A stretch of 64,000 nt of DNA, taken from positions 868,001 through 932,000 of the forward strand of contig NZ_JANIFJ010000001.1 of the NCBI RefSeq assembly GCF_024519155.1. The letters run 5' to 3'. This document shows positions 26,893-37,890 of this stretch, one piece after another (position 1 is the stretch's first letter; the number at the start of each line of letters is the position of its first letter). The notes beneath the pieces were generated by a model that saw nothing but the letters and a program-made list of their open reading frames with translations, had not been told where the DNA came from and did no database searches. Origin of the DNA: Mangrovibrevibacter kandeliae (GTDB lineage Bacteria; Pseudomonadota; Alphaproteobacteria; Rhizobiales; Rhizobiaceae). The translations under genes and the position numbers were made by a program.

Positions 26893-27588
26893 TCAAGCGA
26901 GCCGCGCTTCCGGGGACAGGAGGATCGGCGTGCCGTCGCCCCGCGAGAGGCGGAGGTCCGCCGCTTCGCCGCGTGCGAACACCGCGCGTCCATTCTCCAT
27001 CCGCACCGCCCCGGTCAGCACGAGCCGCAGCGCATGCGGGTAGAGCCGATGCTCGGCGCGCAGGAGCCGGTCGGCAAGGCTGTCCGGTGTATCGCCCGCC
27101 TCGATCGGCACCGCCGCCTGGGCGATGATCGGACCTTCGTCCATCACCTCGGTCACGAAGTGCGAGGTGCAGCCGTGGATCCTCATGCCGGCGGCGAGCG
27201 CCCGCTCGTGGGTGTGGAGGCCCGGGAACAGCGGCAGCAGCGAGGGATGGATGTTGATCATCCGGCCGAGATGGCGCTGCACGAAGCCGGGGGTGAGAAT
27301 CCGCATGTAGCCGGCAAGGCAGATCACATCCGGCCGCACCTCGTCGAGGAGCGCCGTCATCGCCGCCTCGTGCGCCTCGCGCGAGGGATAGAGCTTGTGG
27401 TCGATCGCCTCGGCACGGACATGGTAGCGCCGCGCGGTGTCGAGGCCGGCCGCATCCGGCCGGTTCGACAGGACGAGGGCGATCTCGCCGGGAAAGCCCG
27501 GGTCCATCGCGGCGGCGATCAGCGCGCCCATGTTCGAGCCGCGGCCGGAGATGAGCACCGCGACGCGCTGGCGGGGCGTGGCGCTCAC
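26893..27588 (-). CDS. purN: Phosphoribosylglycinamide formyltransferase
   Basis: Third step of de novo purine synthesis: formyl transfer from 10-formyl-THF to GAR. The 231 residues contain [14 protein letters not shown] (phosphate site), the folate and catalytic phrase [13 protein letters not shown] and [13 protein letters not shown]. The start is a GTG at 27588 that overlaps the purM stop (GTGA), so the two are translationally coupled. The C-terminus is about 10-15 residues longer than average. Confidence 0.95.
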   Translation of the reverse strand: MSATPRQRVAVLISGRGSNMGALIAAAMDPGFPGEIALVLSNRPDAAGLDTARRYHVRAEAIDHKLYPSREAHEAAMTALLDEVRPDVICLAGYMRILTPGFVQRHLGRMINIHPSLLPLFPGLHTHERALAAGMRIHGCTSHFVTEVMDEGPIIAQAAVPIEAGDTPDSLADRLLRAEHRLYPHALRLVLTGAVRMENGRAVFARGEAADLRLSRGDGTPILLSPEARLA

Positions 27589-28652
27589 AGCGCCAGCGCG
27601 CCGTTGTAGGTGACGGCCTCGCCCTGGCGCGGCCGCAACCGGCCGAGCGGGACCACCGTCTCGCCGGCGCTCTGCAGGAGCGCCGACACCGTCGCGGCTT
27701 CGGCCTCGGAAACGACGACGACCATGCCGACGCCGCAGTTGAAGGTGCGCAGCATCTCGGCCTCGGCAACGCCGCCCTCGCGCTGCAGCCACGAGAAGAC
27801 CGGCAGCACCGGGACGGCGAACAGATCGATGTCGGCGCGCAGCCTCTCCGGCAGGACGCGCGGGATGTTCTCGGTGAAACCGCCGCCGGTGATGTGGGCG
27901 AGCGCCTTGATGCCGCCGGAGGCCTTCAGGGCGCCGAGCAGGGACTTCACGTAGATCCGGGTCGGCGTGAGCAGCGCCTCGGAAAGGCTCTGCGCGGCAT
28001 CGAAGGGCGCGGCGGCGTCCCAGTCGGCGCCGCTGCGCTGGACGATCCGGCGTACCAGCGAATAGCCGTTCGAGTGGACACCCGAGGCGGCGAGGCCGAG
28101 CAGCATGTCGCCGCTCTCCAGCGTCTGCGACGGCAGCAGGCGGCCCCGTTCCACGGCGCCGACCGCAAAGCCCGCGAGGTCGTAGTCTTTTTCGGCGTAA
28201 AGCCCCGGCATCTCCGCCGTCTCGCCGCCGATCAGGGCGCAGCCCGCCTGCCGGCAGCCCTCGGCGATGCCGGCCACGATCGCCGCGCCCTGCGCCGCGT
28301 CGAGCCGGCCGGTCGCGAAATAATCCAGGAAGAACAGCGGCTCGGCGCCCTGGACGACGAGGTCGTTGACGCACATGGCGACGAGGTCGATGCCGATGGT
28401 GTCGTGCCTGCCGGCATCGATGGCGATCTTCAGCTTGGTGCCGACGCCGTCGTTCGCGGCAACGAGGATCGGGTCGGTGAAGCCGGCCGCCTTCAGGTCG
28501 AACAGCCCGCCGAAGCCACCGATCTCCGCATCCGCACCGGGCCGCGCCGTCGAGCGCACAAGCGGCTTGATCCGCTGCACGAGGTCGTTGCCCGCGTCGA
28601 TGTCGACGCCGGCGTCGCGATAGGTGAGGGGAGGCGTGGTCTCGCTGGTCAT
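27585..28652 (-). CDS. purM: Phosphoribosylformylglycinamidine cyclo-ligase
   Basis: Fifth step of de novo purine synthesis: ATP-dependent ring closure of FGAM to AIR. The 355 residues include [34 protein letters not shown] (ATP site), [12 protein letters not shown] and [19 protein letters not shown] sits six bases before the ATG at 28652. The ATG at 28715 would place the leader palindrome inside the coding region and adds non-conserved residues. It is first gene of the purM-purN pair. Confidence 0.96.
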   Translation of the reverse strand: MTSETTPPLTYRDAGVDIDAGNDLVQRIKPLVRSTARPGADAEIGGFGGLFDLKAAGFTDPILVAANDGVGTKLKIAIDAGRHDTIGIDLVAMCVNDLVVQGAEPLFFLDYFATGRLDAAQGAAIVAGIAEGCRQAGCALIGGETAEMPGLYAEKDYDLAGFAVGAVERGRLLPSQTLESGDMLLGLAASGVHSNGYSLVRRIVQRSGADWDAAAPFDAAQSLSEALLTPTRIYVKSLLGALKASGGIKALAHITGGGFTENIPRVLPERLRADIDLFAVPVLPVFSWLQREGGVAEAEMLRTFNCGVGMVVVVSEAEAATVSALLQSAGETVVPLGRLRPRQGEAVTYNGALAL

Positions 28653-28664
28653 CGTCGGCCCTTT

Positions 28665-28700
28665 CCGGATGCGCGGAACTTGCACGTTCGGCGCATCCGG
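28665..28700 (-). repeat. Perfect 10-bp inverted repeat in the purM leader
   Basis: CCGGATGCGC (28665-28674) and its exact complement (28691-28700) are separated by 16 bases. The foot of the stem abuts the purM ribosome-binding site. It could be a leader hairpin or an operator. Confidence 0.5.
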
Positions 28701-28752
28701 GCAAGCGGCGGTCACGCATCGTCCCTGCTGCGCGCTGGCCGGATCGGCGCCC

Positions 28753-28780
28753 TTGACCGGCTTCGCCGGGCCTGACTAAT
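28753..28780 (+). promoter_or_regulatory. Candidate sigma-70 promoter for the AI-2E family gene
   Basis: TTGACC at 28753, 16 bases, ACTAAT at 28775. The -10 overlaps a palindrome, CCTGA-CTAAT-TCAGG (28771-28785). The predicted leader is about 118 bases. Confidence 0.5.
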
Positions 28781-28904
28781 TCAGGACGGGCGGTCCGGGC
28801 GGACGCCGCCGGAGCGCGCTCTCCGGCCGGTGCCCACCGTCTGCGTGTGAACGGCACCCGCCGTCGGGCCGGTCGTCGGCGCCGAGCGAGCCGGAAGAGG
28901 CGAC

Positions 28905-30080
28905 ATGACCATCGAGGGATCGCGCCTGTTCCGGCGCCAGGTGTTCTTCTGGAGCCTCGTCGCGCTCGTCTTCGTCGCCCTGCTGTGGGTGTTCAGCGGC
29001 ATCCTGCTGCCCTTCGTCCTCGGTGCGGTGATCGCCTATTTCCTGGATCCCATCGCCGACTGGCTTGAGCGGCGCGGACTGCCGCGGCTGCTCGCCACGG
29101 TGGCCATCCTGTTCCTGTTCGCCTTCGTCTTCGCGGCGGTCCTGCTGGTCCTGGTGCCGGTGGTCGGCGGCCAGGTCCGCGCCTTCGTCGAGCACATTCC
29201 CGACTATGTCGACCGGCTGCAGGGACTCTTCGCCACGTTGCGGCAGGGGCCGCTCGCCGCCTATCTGCCGGAGGGCGGCACCCCGCTCGGCAGCGATGTC
29301 GGACAGCTGATGAGCGACGCCTCGGGCATTGTCGCATCGGTGATCGGTTCGCTCTGGACGTCGAGCCTGGCGGTGGTCAACTTCCTGTCGCTGTTCGTGG
29401 TGACGCCGGTGGTCGCCTTCTACCTGCTGCTCGACTGGGACCGGATGATCGCCGAGGTCGACCGACTGGTGCCACGCCAGCACACGGGCACGGTGCGCAA
29501 GCTGGCGCGCGAGATCGACCGGGCCGTCGCCGGCTTCCTGCGCGGGCAGGGCAGCGTCTGCCTGCTCCTCGGCACCTACTATGCCGGAGGGCTCAGCCTC
29601 GTCGGCCTCAACTTCGGACTGCTGATCGGGCTCTTCGCCGGGATGATCTCCTTCGTGCCCTACATCGGCTCGATGGTCGGGCTGATCCTGTCGGTCGGCG
29701 TGGCGCTCGTGCAGTTCGGCGGCGATTGGGTGTGGATCGTGGCGACTCTTGCGGTCTTCTTCAGCGGCCAGTTCCTGGAGGGCAACATCCTGCAGCCCAA
29801 GCTCGTCGGCGCATCGGTCGGCCTGCACCCGGTCTGGCTGATGTTCGCGCTGTTCGCCTTCGGTGCCCTGTTCGGCTTCGTCGGGCTGCTGATCGCCGTG
29901 CCCGCCGCCGCGGCCGTCGGCGTGCTGGTGCGCTTTGCGACCCACCAGTACCTCAACAGCGAGGTCTATTACGGCCGGGTGGCCGATGCTCCGCCGCTGC
30001 GTCTTGCCGGTGACGGCGATCTGGGGCTGCGGCGCGCGCTCGCACGCCAGTTCGACCCGCGCGTCGGCCGGGACGGCTGA
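28905..30080 (+). CDS. AI-2E family transporter (PerM-like permease)
   Basis: Integral membrane protein of 391 residues with about eight helices: two near the start (FWSLVALVFVALLWVFSG and VIAYFLDPIADWL), one at about 60-85, then a paired C-terminal block. Family phrases are VPVVGGQVRAFVEHIP, VTPVVAFYLLLDWDR, ISFVPYIGSMVG and GNILQPKLVG. Relatives have been linked to AI-2 export or to Na+/H+ exchange, but the transported substrate here is unknown. It stops 1 base before hdaA, an arrangement common in Hyphomicrobiales. Confidence 0.92.
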   Translation: MTIEGSRLFRRQVFFWSLVALVFVALLWVFSGILLPFVLGAVIAYFLDPIADWLERRGLPRLLATVAILFLFAFVFAAVLLVLVPVVGGQVRAFVEHIPDYVDRLQGLFATLRQGPLAAYLPEGGTPLGSDVGQLMSDASGIVASVIGSLWTSSLAVVNFLSLFVVTPVVAFYLLLDWDRMIAEVDRLVPRQHTGTVRKLAREIDRAVAGFLRGQGSVCLLLGTYYAGGLSLVGLNFGLLIGLFAGMISFVPYIGSMVGLILSVGVALVQFGGDWVWIVATLAVFFSGQFLEGNILQPKLVGASVGLHPVWLMFALFAFGALFGFVGLLIAVPAAAAVGVLVRFATHQYLNSEVYYGRVADAPPLRLAGDGDLGLRRALARQFDPRVGRDG

Positions 30081-30081
30081 C

Positions 30082-30810
30082 GTGGCGGCACAGCTACCCC
30101 TGGATCTGCCGCACCGCGCCTCGTTCAGCCGCGACGACCTCATCGTCTCGACCTCCAACCGCCTCGCGGTCGAAACGGTCGAGCGTTGGCCCGACTGGAG
30201 CCATCCGGTGCTGGTCGTGGTCGGGCCGCCCGGTTCGGGCAAGACCCATCTCGCCGCCGTGTGGCGCGAGAGGGCCGGCGCCTCGGCCGGCCTTGAGGTC
30301 CCGGCGCCGGGGCGCAGCGGTGGCCTGCGGCTCGTCATCGACGACGTCGATCGCGGCTCCTGGGACGAGGCCGACGCCTTTGCTGCGATCAACACCGCAC
30401 GCCTCGGCGGCGGCTACGTGCTCGTCACCAGTCGCACGTGGCCGGCAGCGCTTGATGTCGCGCTTCCGGATCTGAAGAGCCGGCTGAAGGCAGCGGCGGC
30501 GGTCGAACTCGGACCGCCCGACGATGCGCTGCTGCAGGCCGTGCTCGTCAAGCAGTTCGCCGATCGCCAGCTCGGCGTGGATCCACGGCTCGTGAGCTGG
30601 CTGGTGCTTCGGATGGAGCGCTCGCTGGGCGCGGTCCGCGAGATCGTTGCACGGGTCGACCGGGAGGCGCTGGCGCGCAAGGAGAAGCCCTCCCGCGCGC
30701 TGTTCCAGCGGGTGCTCGACTCTATCGAGGCCGAGCGCGCCGGCGGCGGCGCACCCGGCCGTCACGAAACGGTTATTGCCGCCGATTATCCGGATGGCAT
30801 GGAGGACTAG
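30082..30810 (+). CDS. hdaA: DnaA regulatory inactivator HdaA
   Basis: DnaA-like AAA+ protein that, with the beta clamp, promotes ATP hydrolysis by DnaA and limits re-initiation of replication. The 242 residues start (GTG at 30082) with a beta-clamp-binding peptide, QLPLDL. They carry Walker [10 protein letters not shown] and Walker B LVIDDVD, but lack the DnaA DNA-binding domain. The family N-terminus and the 1-base gap after the permease gene set the start. A short C-terminal tail ([10 protein letters not shown]) ends 4 bases before the ppk start. Confidence 0.93.
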   Translation: MAAQLPLDLPHRASFSRDDLIVSTSNRLAVETVERWPDWSHPVLVVVGPPGSGKTHLAAVWRERAGASAGLEVPAPGRSGGLRLVIDDVDRGSWDEADAFAAINTARLGGGYVLVTSRTWPAALDVALPDLKSRLKAAAAVELGPPDDALLQAVLVKQFADRQLGVDPRLVSWLVLRMERSLGAVREIVARVDREALARKEKPSRALFQRVLDSIEAERAGGGAPGRHETVIAADYPDGMED

Positions 30811-30814
30811 ACTC

Positions 30815-33187
30815 GTGAACGCACCTGCCCGCAAGACAGCCGCCACGTCCCGCCGCTCATCGAACCGCAATGCGGCATCTGCCGCAGCGCCCGTGCCCGA
30901 AGCCGCGCTCGACGCTCCGGAGGCCGTTGCGGCCGAGCGACCGGCGGACGCGCACGAGGCAGAGGAAGCCGACGTCGCGGCCGGACCCGACACGAAGGCC
31001 GACGAGACCGCGCGACGTCCGCGGCGGACCCGCTCGGGCGGGTCGGACGCCGAGCTGCCGCCGGACCGCTTCATCAACCGCGAGCTCTCCTGGCTGCAGT
31101 TCAATCGCCGCGTCCTCGACGAGGCGCAGAACACCAGCCATCCGCTGCTGGAGCGGGTCCGCTTCCTGTCGATCTCGGCCGGCAATCTCGACGAGTTCTT
31201 CATGGTGCGCGTCGCCGGCCTCGCCGGTCAGGTGCGCCAGAACATCGCCGTGCGCAGCGTCGACGGCCTGATGCCGCAGGAGCAGCTCGAGCTCGTGCTG
31301 CTCGAGGTCGGCGTGCTGCAGGACGAGCAGCAGGCCTCGCTCGCCGAACTCGTCAAGGAGCTGCGGGCCGAGAACATCCTGATCGTCGGCGCCGGCGACC
31401 TGAAGGGCGACGACCGGGCCTGGCTCGAGACCCACTTCAACGAGACGATCTTCCCGGTGCTGACGCCGTTGTCGATCGACCCGGCGCACCCGTTCCCGTT
31501 CATCCCAAATCTCGGCTTCTCGATGGCCTTCTCCCTGGTGCGCGAGCGCGACCAGCAGGCCATGAACGCGCTCCTGCGTCTGCCGGTGGCGCTCGATCGC
31601 TTCATCCAGATGCCGCTGAACGCCGCCGGGCAGACCCGCTTCGTGCCGATCGAGAGCCTCGTGACGCTGTTCATCGGCCGCCTCTTTCCGGGCTACAAGG
31701 TGCGCGGCAGCGGCACCTTCCGGATCATCCGCGACTCCGACATTGAGGTCGAGGAGGAGGCGGAGGATCTCGTCCGCCTGTTCGAAACCGCGCTGAAGCG
31801 GCGGCGCCGCGGCTCCGTGATCCGCATCGAGTTCGACTCGGTGATGCCGGAGAGCCTGCGCAACTTCGTCGCCGGCGAGCTCGGCGTGCCGGAGAACCGC
31901 ATCTCGGTGATGGACGGGATGCTGGCGCTCGATTCGGTGTCGCAAATCGTCAAGCTGCCGCGCGACGACCTCAAGTTCGAGCCCTATCTGCCGCGCTTTC
32001 CGGAGCGCATCCGCGAGCACAACGGCGACTGCTTCGCGGCGATCCGCGAGAAGGACATCGTCGTCCATCACCCCTACGAATCCTTCGACGTGGTGGTGCA
32101 GTTCCTGCGTCAGGCCGCCTCCGATCCAAACGTCATCGCGATCAAGCAGACGCTCTACCGCACCTCGAACGACTCGCCGATCGTGCGGGCCCTCATCGAC
32201 GCGGCCGAGGCCGGCAAGTCGGTCACCGCGCTGGTCGAGCTGAAGGCACGCTTCGACGAGGAGGCCAACATCCGCTGGGCCCGCGACATGGAGCGGGCAG
32301 GGGTGCAGGTGGTCTTCGGCTTCATCGAGAAGAAGACCCACGCCAAGCTGTCGATGGTGGTGCGGCGGGAGGAGGCGGGGCTCGTCACCTTCACGCATCT
32401 GGGGACGGGCAACTACCACCCGATCACCGCCAAGATCTACACGGACCTGTCCTACTTTACCGCCGACCCGGCGATCGCCCACGACGTGTCGCTGATCTTC
32501 AACTACATCACCGGCTATGCCGAGCCGGTGGAGATGAAGCGCATCGCGATCTCGCCGCTGACGCTGCGCAGCCGGATCCTCGAGCGCATCGACGGCGAGA
32601 TCGAGCACGTCAAGGCCGGCCGGATGGGCCAGATCTGGATGAAGATGAACTCGCTGGTCGATCCGACGGTGATCGACGCGCTCTATCGCGCCAGTCAGGC
32701 GGGGGTGGAGATCGATCTCGTGGTGCGCGGCATCTGCTGCCTTCGCCCCCGCGTCGCTGGCCTGTCCGACAACATCCGGGTGAAGTCGATCGTCGGCCGC
32801 TTTCTGGAGCACAGCCGAATCTTCTGTTTCGGCAACGGTCACGGACTCCCGTCCGAGCATGCCTTCGTCTATATCGGCTCGGCGGACATGATGCCGCGCA
32901 ACCTCGATCGAAGGGTGGAAACGCTGGTGCCGATCACCAATCCGACCGTGCACAGCCAGATCCTCTCCCAGATCATGCTGGGCAACATTCTGGACAACCA
33001 GCAGAGCTGGTCGATCCTGTCCGACGGCACGTCCCGCCGCCTCGTGGCGCCGAAGGGGGATGAACCATTCAACGCCCAGCGCTATTTCATGACGAACCCG
33101 AGCCTCTCGGGACGAGGAAAAGCACTGAAGTCGGATGCTCCAAAGCTTATCGCCAAGCAGCGCGCACAGCACTCGCGCTTCGATTGA
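30815..33187 (+). CDS. ppk1: Polyphosphate kinase 1
   Basis: Reversible synthesis of polyphosphate from ATP. The 790 residues start at a GTG at 30815, behind a GGAGGA. Residues 1-85 are low-complexity (Ala/Glu/Arg), probably disordered and beyond the usual PPK1 length. The core begins at [17 protein letters not shown]. Catalytic histidines are visible near His509 (HAKLSMVV) and His666 (EHSRIFCFG). Further family phrases are [14 protein letters not shown] and LGTGNYHP. It is operonic with hdaA upstream and ppx downstream. Confidence 0.97.
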   Translation: MNAPARKTAATSRRSSNRNAASAAAPVPEAALDAPEAVAAERPADAHEAEEADVAAGPDTKADETARRPRRTRSGGSDAELPPDRFINRELSWLQFNRRVLDEAQNTSHPLLERVRFLSISAGNLDEFFMVRVAGLAGQVRQNIAVRSVDGLMPQEQLELVLLEVGVLQDEQQASLAELVKELRAENILIVGAGDLKGDDRAWLETHFNETIFPVLTPLSIDPAHPFPFIPNLGFSMAFSLVRERDQQAMNALLRLPVALDRFIQMPLNAAGQTRFVPIESLVTLFIGRLFPGYKVRGSGTFRIIRDSDIEVEEEAEDLVRLFETALKRRRRGSVIRIEFDSVMPESLRNFVAGELGVPENRISVMDGMLALDSVSQIVKLPRDDLKFEPYLPRFPERIREHNGDCFAAIREKDIVVHHPYESFDVVVQFLRQAASDPNVIAIKQTLYRTSNDSPIVRALIDAAEAGKSVTALVELKARFDEEANIRWARDMERAGVQVVFGFIEKKTHAKLSMVVRREEAGLVTFTHLGTGNYHPITAKIYTDLSYFTADPAIAHDVSLIFNYITGYAEPVEMKRIAISPLTLRSRILERIDGEIEHVKAGRMGQIWMKMNSLVDPTVIDALYRASQAGVEIDLVVRGICCLRPRVAGLSDNIRVKSIVGRFLEHSRIFCFGNGHGLPSEHAFVYIGSADMMPRNLDRRVETLVPITNPTVHSQILSQIMLGNILDNQQSWSILSDGTSRRLVAPKGDEPFNAQRYFMTNPSLSGRGKALKSDAPKLIAKQRAQHSRFD

Positions 33188-34694
33188 TCCCGATGCGCAG
33201 GGGCGATTCCGGGAGCGCGCTCCCGTCGCCGTCGTCGATATCGGGTCGAACTCGGTGCGCCTCGTCATCTACGAGGGCAACAGCCGCGCTCTGACGCAGC
33301 TGTTCAACGAGAAGGTGCTGAGCGGGCTCGGCAAGGGGCTGACCCAGACCAACCGGCTGGACGACGACGCGGTGGCGAGCGCGCTGACCGCGCTGCGTCG
33401 CTTCCGCAAGCTCGCGGACCAGGCCGGCGTGGTGGATCTCTATCCGCTGGCGACTGCGGCGACGCGCGAGGCGGCCAACGGCCCGGACTTCGTCGCCGCG
33501 GCGGAGGCGGCGATCGGGCGGCCGATCATCATCCTGTCCGGCGCCGACGAGGCGCGCTATGCCGCCGAAGGGGTGGTGGCCGGGTTCCACCTGGCCGACG
33601 GCATCGCCGGCGATCTCGGCGGCGGCAGCCTCGAACTCGTCGACATCGACAGGACGACGATCGGCGAAGGCCTCACCTTGCCGCTCGGCGGCCTGCGTCT
33701 GCAGGATCTCTCCGGCAACGACATCGCCAGGGCGCGCGACATCGCCGACAGCCACGTGGCCGCCTGTGCCCTTGCAGGGCGAGGCAAGGGCCGGCCGTTC
33801 TTCGCCGTCGGCGGCACCTGGCGCAACCTCGCCAAGCTGCACATCGAGCAGACCAAGTATCCGCTCCACGTGATGCACGGCTACGAGATGACGCTCGACG
33901 TGCTCGGCCCGTTCCTCGAGCGGGTGGCCAAGAACGATCCGGACAAGATGCCGGGCATCGTCTCGATCTCCAAGGCGCGCCGCGCGCTGCTCGCCTTCGG
34001 TGCGGTGACGATGCAGGCGGTGGTCAAGCACGTGAAGCCGTCGACGGTCTTCATCTCGGCGCTCGGCGTGCGCGAGGGCTACCTCCACTCGCTGCTCGGC
34101 GAGGAGGACAAGTCGAAGGATCCGCTGATCGAGGCGGCGCGCGAATTCGCGATCCTGCGTGCACGCTCGCCCCGTCACGCCGAGGAGATGATCGCGTGGA
34201 GCGACCACACTTTCGAGACGCTCGGTATCGCCGAGAGCGAGGACCACGTCCGCCTGCGGCACGCGGCGTCGCTGCTCGCCGATATCGGGTGGCGCGCCCA
34301 TCCGGACTATCGCGGACAGCAGAGCCTGTCGATCGTCGCCCACGCGGCGTTCTCGGGCATCAGCCATCCCGGCCGTGCCTATCTGGGGCTGGCCAACTAC
34401 TACCGGCACGAAGGCGACTTCGAACAGAGCGCGGTGCCCGACATCGAGCGGCTGGCCGACAAGGACCTCCTGCGCCGCGCCCAGGTGCTCGCGGCGCTGT
34501 TCCGGGTCGGCTACCTGCTGACGGCCTCGATGCCGGGCGTCCTCGACCGCCTGCGTTGGAAGAAGGCCGGACGCGGCGGCTTCGCCCTGACCGTCCCGCG
34601 CGATCTGGCGGCTCTGACAGAGGGCCGGCCGGAAAGCCGCCTGCAGGCCTTCGCCAAGGTGGTCGGCCTGAAGCTGAAGGTCGAGGTGGTGTGA
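33135..34694 (+). CDS. ppx: Exopolyphosphatase, Ppx/GppA family
   Basis: Hydrolyses terminal phosphate from polyphosphate, opposite to PPK1. The 519 residues contain the ASKHA phosphate motifs ([32 protein letters not shown]) and a C-terminal helical, HD-like region ([20 protein letters not shown]). The ATG at 33135 makes the gene overlap ppk1 by 53 bases. No in-frame ATG, GTG or TTG lies between it and the first conserved residues. GppA-type pppGpp hydrolysis is a possible second activity. Confidence 0.93.
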   Translation: MLQSLSPSSAHSTRASIDPDAQGRFRERAPVAVVDIGSNSVRLVIYEGNSRALTQLFNEKVLSGLGKGLTQTNRLDDDAVASALTALRRFRKLADQAGVVDLYPLATAATREAANGPDFVAAAEAAIGRPIIILSGADEARYAAEGVVAGFHLADGIAGDLGGGSLELVDIDRTTIGEGLTLPLGGLRLQDLSGNDIARARDIADSHVAACALAGRGKGRPFFAVGGTWRNLAKLHIEQTKYPLHVMHGYEMTLDVLGPFLERVAKNDPDKMPGIVSISKARRALLAFGAVTMQAVVKHVKPSTVFISALGVREGYLHSLLGEEDKSKDPLIEAAREFAILRARSPRHAEEMIAWSDHTFETLGIAESEDHVRLRHAASLLADIGWRAHPDYRGQQSLSIVAHAAFSGISHPGRAYLGLANYYRHEGDFEQSAVPDIERLADKDLLRRAQVLAALFRVGYLLTASMPGVLDRLRWKKAGRGGFALTVPRDLAALTEGRPESRLQAFAKVVGLKLKVEVV

Positions 34695-34737
34695 GAGCGG
34701 TCGCCGTGGTGACGACCTCCCTATGGCATGCCGGGCG

Positions 34738-35913
34738 CTACTCCGCCGCAGCCACCTGCGCGTCCAGCGGAACCACCGCCACCTTGCGGTCGCGGAAGCA
34801 CAGCGCGGTGCGGCCGTCCAGCAGCTCCAGCGCCCGCTCGCCGAACAGCTGACGGCGCCAGCCCGAGAGCGCCGGCACGTCCGCGTCGGCACCCTTGGCC
34901 GAGAGCTGCTCGAGGTCGTCGCCCGACGCGATCATCTTGGCCGCGACCCGCTCCTCCTCGGCGACGATCTTCAGAAGCACGCGCAGGAACTCGACGCCGG
35001 CCGCGGTGCCTTCCGGCAGTTGCGGCGGGCGGGGGATCGAGGGCAGCTCACCCTTCGGGATCGCCAGCGCCCGCGCGACGGCGGCAAGGATCTCCTGGCC
35101 GGTCTGCGAGCGCTCGAACCCCCTCGGGATCGTGCGCAGACGCCCGAGCGCCTGCTCATCCTTCGGCGCCTGCTGGGCGATCTCGTAGATCGCATCGTCC
35201 TTCAAGACCCGGCCGCGCGGCTGGTTGCGGCTGCGTGCCTCACGCTCCCGCCAGGCGGCAACCTCTTTCATGATCGCGAGCTCGATCGGCTTCTTCACCC
35301 GGAGCTTCAGCCGCGTCCAGGCGTCGTCGGGGTGGAGGTCGTAGGTCGCGGGGTCGGACAGGATCGCCATTTCCTCGGCAAGCCAATCGCTTCGCCCATC
35401 TTGTTCGAGCGAGGCCTTCAGCACCCGGTAGACGTCGCGCAGATGCGTCACGTCGGCGAGCGCGTAGCTCAGCTGCTGCTCCGACAGCGGCCGGTGCCGC
35501 CAATCCGTGAAGCGCGAGGTCTTGTCGATCCGCGCATCGGTGGTGCGCGCCACGAGCTGGTCGTAGGCAATCGATTCGCCGAAGCCGCAGACCATCGCGG
35601 CGACCTGCGTGTCGAACAAGGGCTGCGGGATCAGCTCGCCGAGCTTGTAGACGATCTCGAGATCCTGCCGCGCGGCGTGGAACACCTTCATGACCGACGG
35701 ATCCGCCATCAGCGCGAAGAAGGGAGAGAGGTCGATGCCCTTGACCAGCGGATCGATGAGCACCGCGAGCGCGTCCGAGGCGACCTGGATCAGGCACAGC
35801 TCCGGCCAGAAGGTCGTCTCCCGGATGAATTCGGTGTCGACGGTGACGAACTCGGCTCGGGCGAGGTCTTCGCACGCCTCTTCGAGCGCGCCGGTGGTGG
35901 TGATCAGCTTCAT
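34738..35913 (-). CDS. rnd: Ribonuclease D
   Basis: 3'-5' exoribonuclease for maturation of tRNA 3' ends. The 391 residues have a DEDD exonuclease domain with Asp26/Glu28 in TVDTEFIRE and the following motifs ([25 protein letters not shown]), then HRDC-type helical domains ([20 protein letters not shown]). The ATG at 35913 gives the standard N-terminus. It is convergent with ppx and divergent from aspS. Confidence 0.95.
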   Translation of the reverse strand: MKLITTTGALEEACEDLARAEFVTVDTEFIRETTFWPELCLIQVASDALAVLIDPLVKGIDLSPFFALMADPSVMKVFHAARQDLEIVYKLGELIPQPLFDTQVAAMVCGFGESIAYDQLVARTTDARIDKTSRFTDWRHRPLSEQQLSYALADVTHLRDVYRVLKASLEQDGRSDWLAEEMAILSDPATYDLHPDDAWTRLKLRVKKPIELAIMKEVAAWREREARSRNQPRGRVLKDDAIYEIAQQAPKDEQALGRLRTIPRGFERSQTGQEILAAVARALAIPKGELPSIPRPPQLPEGTAAGVEFLRVLLKIVAEEERVAAKMIASGDDLEQLSAKGADADVPALSGWRRQLFGERALELLDGRTALCFRDRKVAVVPLDAQVAAAE

Positions 35914-35983
35914 GGGCTCTTCATAAACACGCGCGGGGGCGGCGGGAACTCCTTAATGGCCGACGCGCGGAACATTCGCGCGC

Positions 35984-36012
35984 TTGACAGGGCGCGGACG
36001 CCATGTGCTTTT
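35984..36012 (+). promoter_or_regulatory. Candidate promoter for aspS
   Basis: A consensus -35 (TTGACA at 35984) is followed after 17 bases by a poor -10 (GCTTTT at 36007). The predicted leader is about 75 bases. Confidence 0.4.
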
Positions 36013-36090
36013 CCGCCGCAATTCCGAACGCTCTCCGGTCATAGCTCGCGCGAGATGCGCGCCCGGCCGGCAACACTGGGACCCGTCACC

Positions 36091-37884
36091 ATGCACCGCT
36101 ATCGCAGCCACACCTGCGCCGCTCTCCGCACCGCCGATGTCGGCTCGGCCGTGCGCCTGTCCGGATGGGTGCATCGGGTGCGTGATCACGGCGGCCTGCT
36201 GTTCATCGACCTGCGCGACCACTACGGGCTGACGCAGATCGTCGCCGATCCGGAATCGCCGGCCTTCAAGACCGCCGAGACGCTGCGCAGCGAGTGGGTG
36301 ATCCGCGTGGACGGCGAGGTGAAGGCGCGCTCGGCGGAGACGGTGAATGCCAAGCTCGACACCGGCGAGATCGAGGTCTTCGCCCGCGAGATCGAGGTTC
36401 TGTCGGCCGCCAAGGAACTGCCGCTGCCCGTGTTTGGCGAGCCGGACTATCCGGAGGACGTGCGCCTCAAGTACCGCTTCCTCGACCTGCGCCGCGACTC
36501 GCTGCACAAGAACATCGTCCGCCGCACGCAGATCATCGCGGCGATGCGCCGGCGCATGACCGAGTCCGGCTTCTCGGAGTTCTCGACGCCGATCCTCACC
36601 GCCTCCTCGCCGGAGGGCGCGCGCGACTTCCTGGTGCCCTCGCGGATCCATCAGGGCACCTTCTATGCGCTGCCGCAGGCGCCGCAGCAGTACAAGCAGC
36701 TGATCATGATGTCCGGCTTCGACCGGTACTTCCAGATCGCGCCCTGCTTCCGCGACGAGGACCCGCGCGCCGACCGCCTGCCCGGGGAGTTCTACCAGCT
36801 CGACCTCGAGATGAGCTTCGTCACCCAGGAGGACGTGTTCCAGACGATGGAGCCGGTGATCCGCGGCATCTTCGAGGACTTCGCCGAGGGCAAGCCGGTC
36901 ACCCAGAGCTTCCCGCGCATCCCCTATGCCGAGGCGATCCGCAAATACGGCTCGGACAAGCCGGACCTGCGCAACCCGATCCAGATGCAGGCCGTGACGC
37001 CGCACTTCGCCGGCTCGGGCTTCAAGGTCTTCGCCAACATGATCGCCGCCGATCCGGAGGTCGAGGTCTGGGCGATCCCGGCCAAGACCGGCGGCAGCCG
37101 CGCCTTCTGCGACCGGATGAACGCCTGGGCGCAGCAGCAGGGCCAGCCCGGCCTCGGCTACATCTTCTGGCGCGAGGAGAACGGCGCGCTCGGCGGCGCG
37201 GGCCCGCTCGCCAAGAACATCGGCGAGGAGCGGACCGAGGCCGTCCGCACCCAGCTCGGCCTCGAGGCGGGCGATGCCTGCTTCTTCGTCGCCGGCAAGC
37301 CCTCGGCCTTCTACCGGTTCGCCGGCGAGGCGCGCACCCGCGTCGGCGAGGAGCTGAACCTCGTCGACCGCGAGCGCTTCGCGCTCGCCTGGATCGTCGA
37401 CTTCCCGTTCTTCGAGTGGGACGAGGACAACAAGAAGGTCGACTTCGCGCACAACCCGTTCTCCATGCCGCAGGGCGGCCTCGAGGCGCTCCAGACGCAG
37501 GAGCCGCTGTCGCTGAAGGCGTTCCAGTACGACATCGTCTGCAACGGCTTCGAGATCGCATCGGGTGGCATCCGCAACCAGCAGCCGGAGACGATGGTGA
37601 AGGCCTTCGAGCTCGCCGGCTACAGCCGTCAGGACGTCGAGGAGCGCTTCGGCGGGCTCTATCGCGCCTTCCAGTACGGCGCGCCGCCGCATGGCGGCAT
37701 GGCCGCCGGCGTGGACCGCATCGTCATGCTGCTCTGCGGGGCGAAGAACCTGCGCGAGATCACCATGTTCCCGATGAACCAGCAGGCCTACGACCTCCTG
37801 ATGAACGCGCCGTCGGCGGCAATGCCGGAGCAGCTGAAGGAGCTCGGCCTGCGCGTCGCCCTGCCGGCGAAGAAGGCGGAGTAG
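36091..37884 (+). CDS. aspS: Aspartate--tRNA ligase
   Basis: Class II synthetase charging tRNA-Asp. The 597 residues show an N-terminal OB anticodon-binding domain ([15 protein letters not shown]), motif 2 ([21 protein letters not shown], about 220-240), a bacterial GAD insertion (about 300-420) and motif 3 (GVDRIVMLL, about 540). The ATG at 36091 starts MHRYRSHTC. The long upstream extension of the frame is shadow of rnd. It may be the non-discriminating type that also charges tRNA-Asn, as in many alphaproteobacteria, but that is not readable here. Confidence 0.97.
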   Translation: MHRYRSHTCAALRTADVGSAVRLSGWVHRVRDHGGLLFIDLRDHYGLTQIVADPESPAFKTAETLRSEWVIRVDGEVKARSAETVNAKLDTGEIEVFAREIEVLSAAKELPLPVFGEPDYPEDVRLKYRFLDLRRDSLHKNIVRRTQIIAAMRRRMTESGFSEFSTPILTASSPEGARDFLVPSRIHQGTFYALPQAPQQYKQLIMMSGFDRYFQIAPCFRDEDPRADRLPGEFYQLDLEMSFVTQEDVFQTMEPVIRGIFEDFAEGKPVTQSFPRIPYAEAIRKYGSDKPDLRNPIQMQAVTPHFAGSGFKVFANMIAADPEVEVWAIPAKTGGSRAFCDRMNAWAQQQGQPGLGYIFWREENGALGGAGPLAKNIGEERTEAVRTQLGLEAGDACFFVAGKPSAFYRFAGEARTRVGEELNLVDRERFALAWIVDFPFFEWDEDNKKVDFAHNPFSMPQGGLEALQTQEPLSLKAFQYDIVCNGFEIASGGIRNQQPETMVKAFELAGYSRQDVEERFGGLYRAFQYGAPPHGGMAAGVDRIVMLLCGAKNLREITMFPMNQQAYDLLMNAPSAAMPEQLKELGLRVALPAKKAE

Positions 37885-37890
37885 GTCGGC

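Noticed and set aside
26893-28857. 654-residue minus-strand ORF joining purN to upstream sequence
   Set aside because: Upstream of the GTG at 27588 it runs in the shadow of purM, with low-complexity Arg/Ala content.
28776-30395. 539-residue minus-strand ORF
   Set aside because: It is antisense to the AI-2E family gene and hdaA, highly charged, and has no recognisable domain.
30857-33268. 803-residue minus-strand ORF
   Set aside because: It is the antisense shadow of ppk1, composed of Asp/His/Arg repeats.
35953-37692. 579-residue minus-strand ORF
   Set aside because: It is the shadow of aspS.
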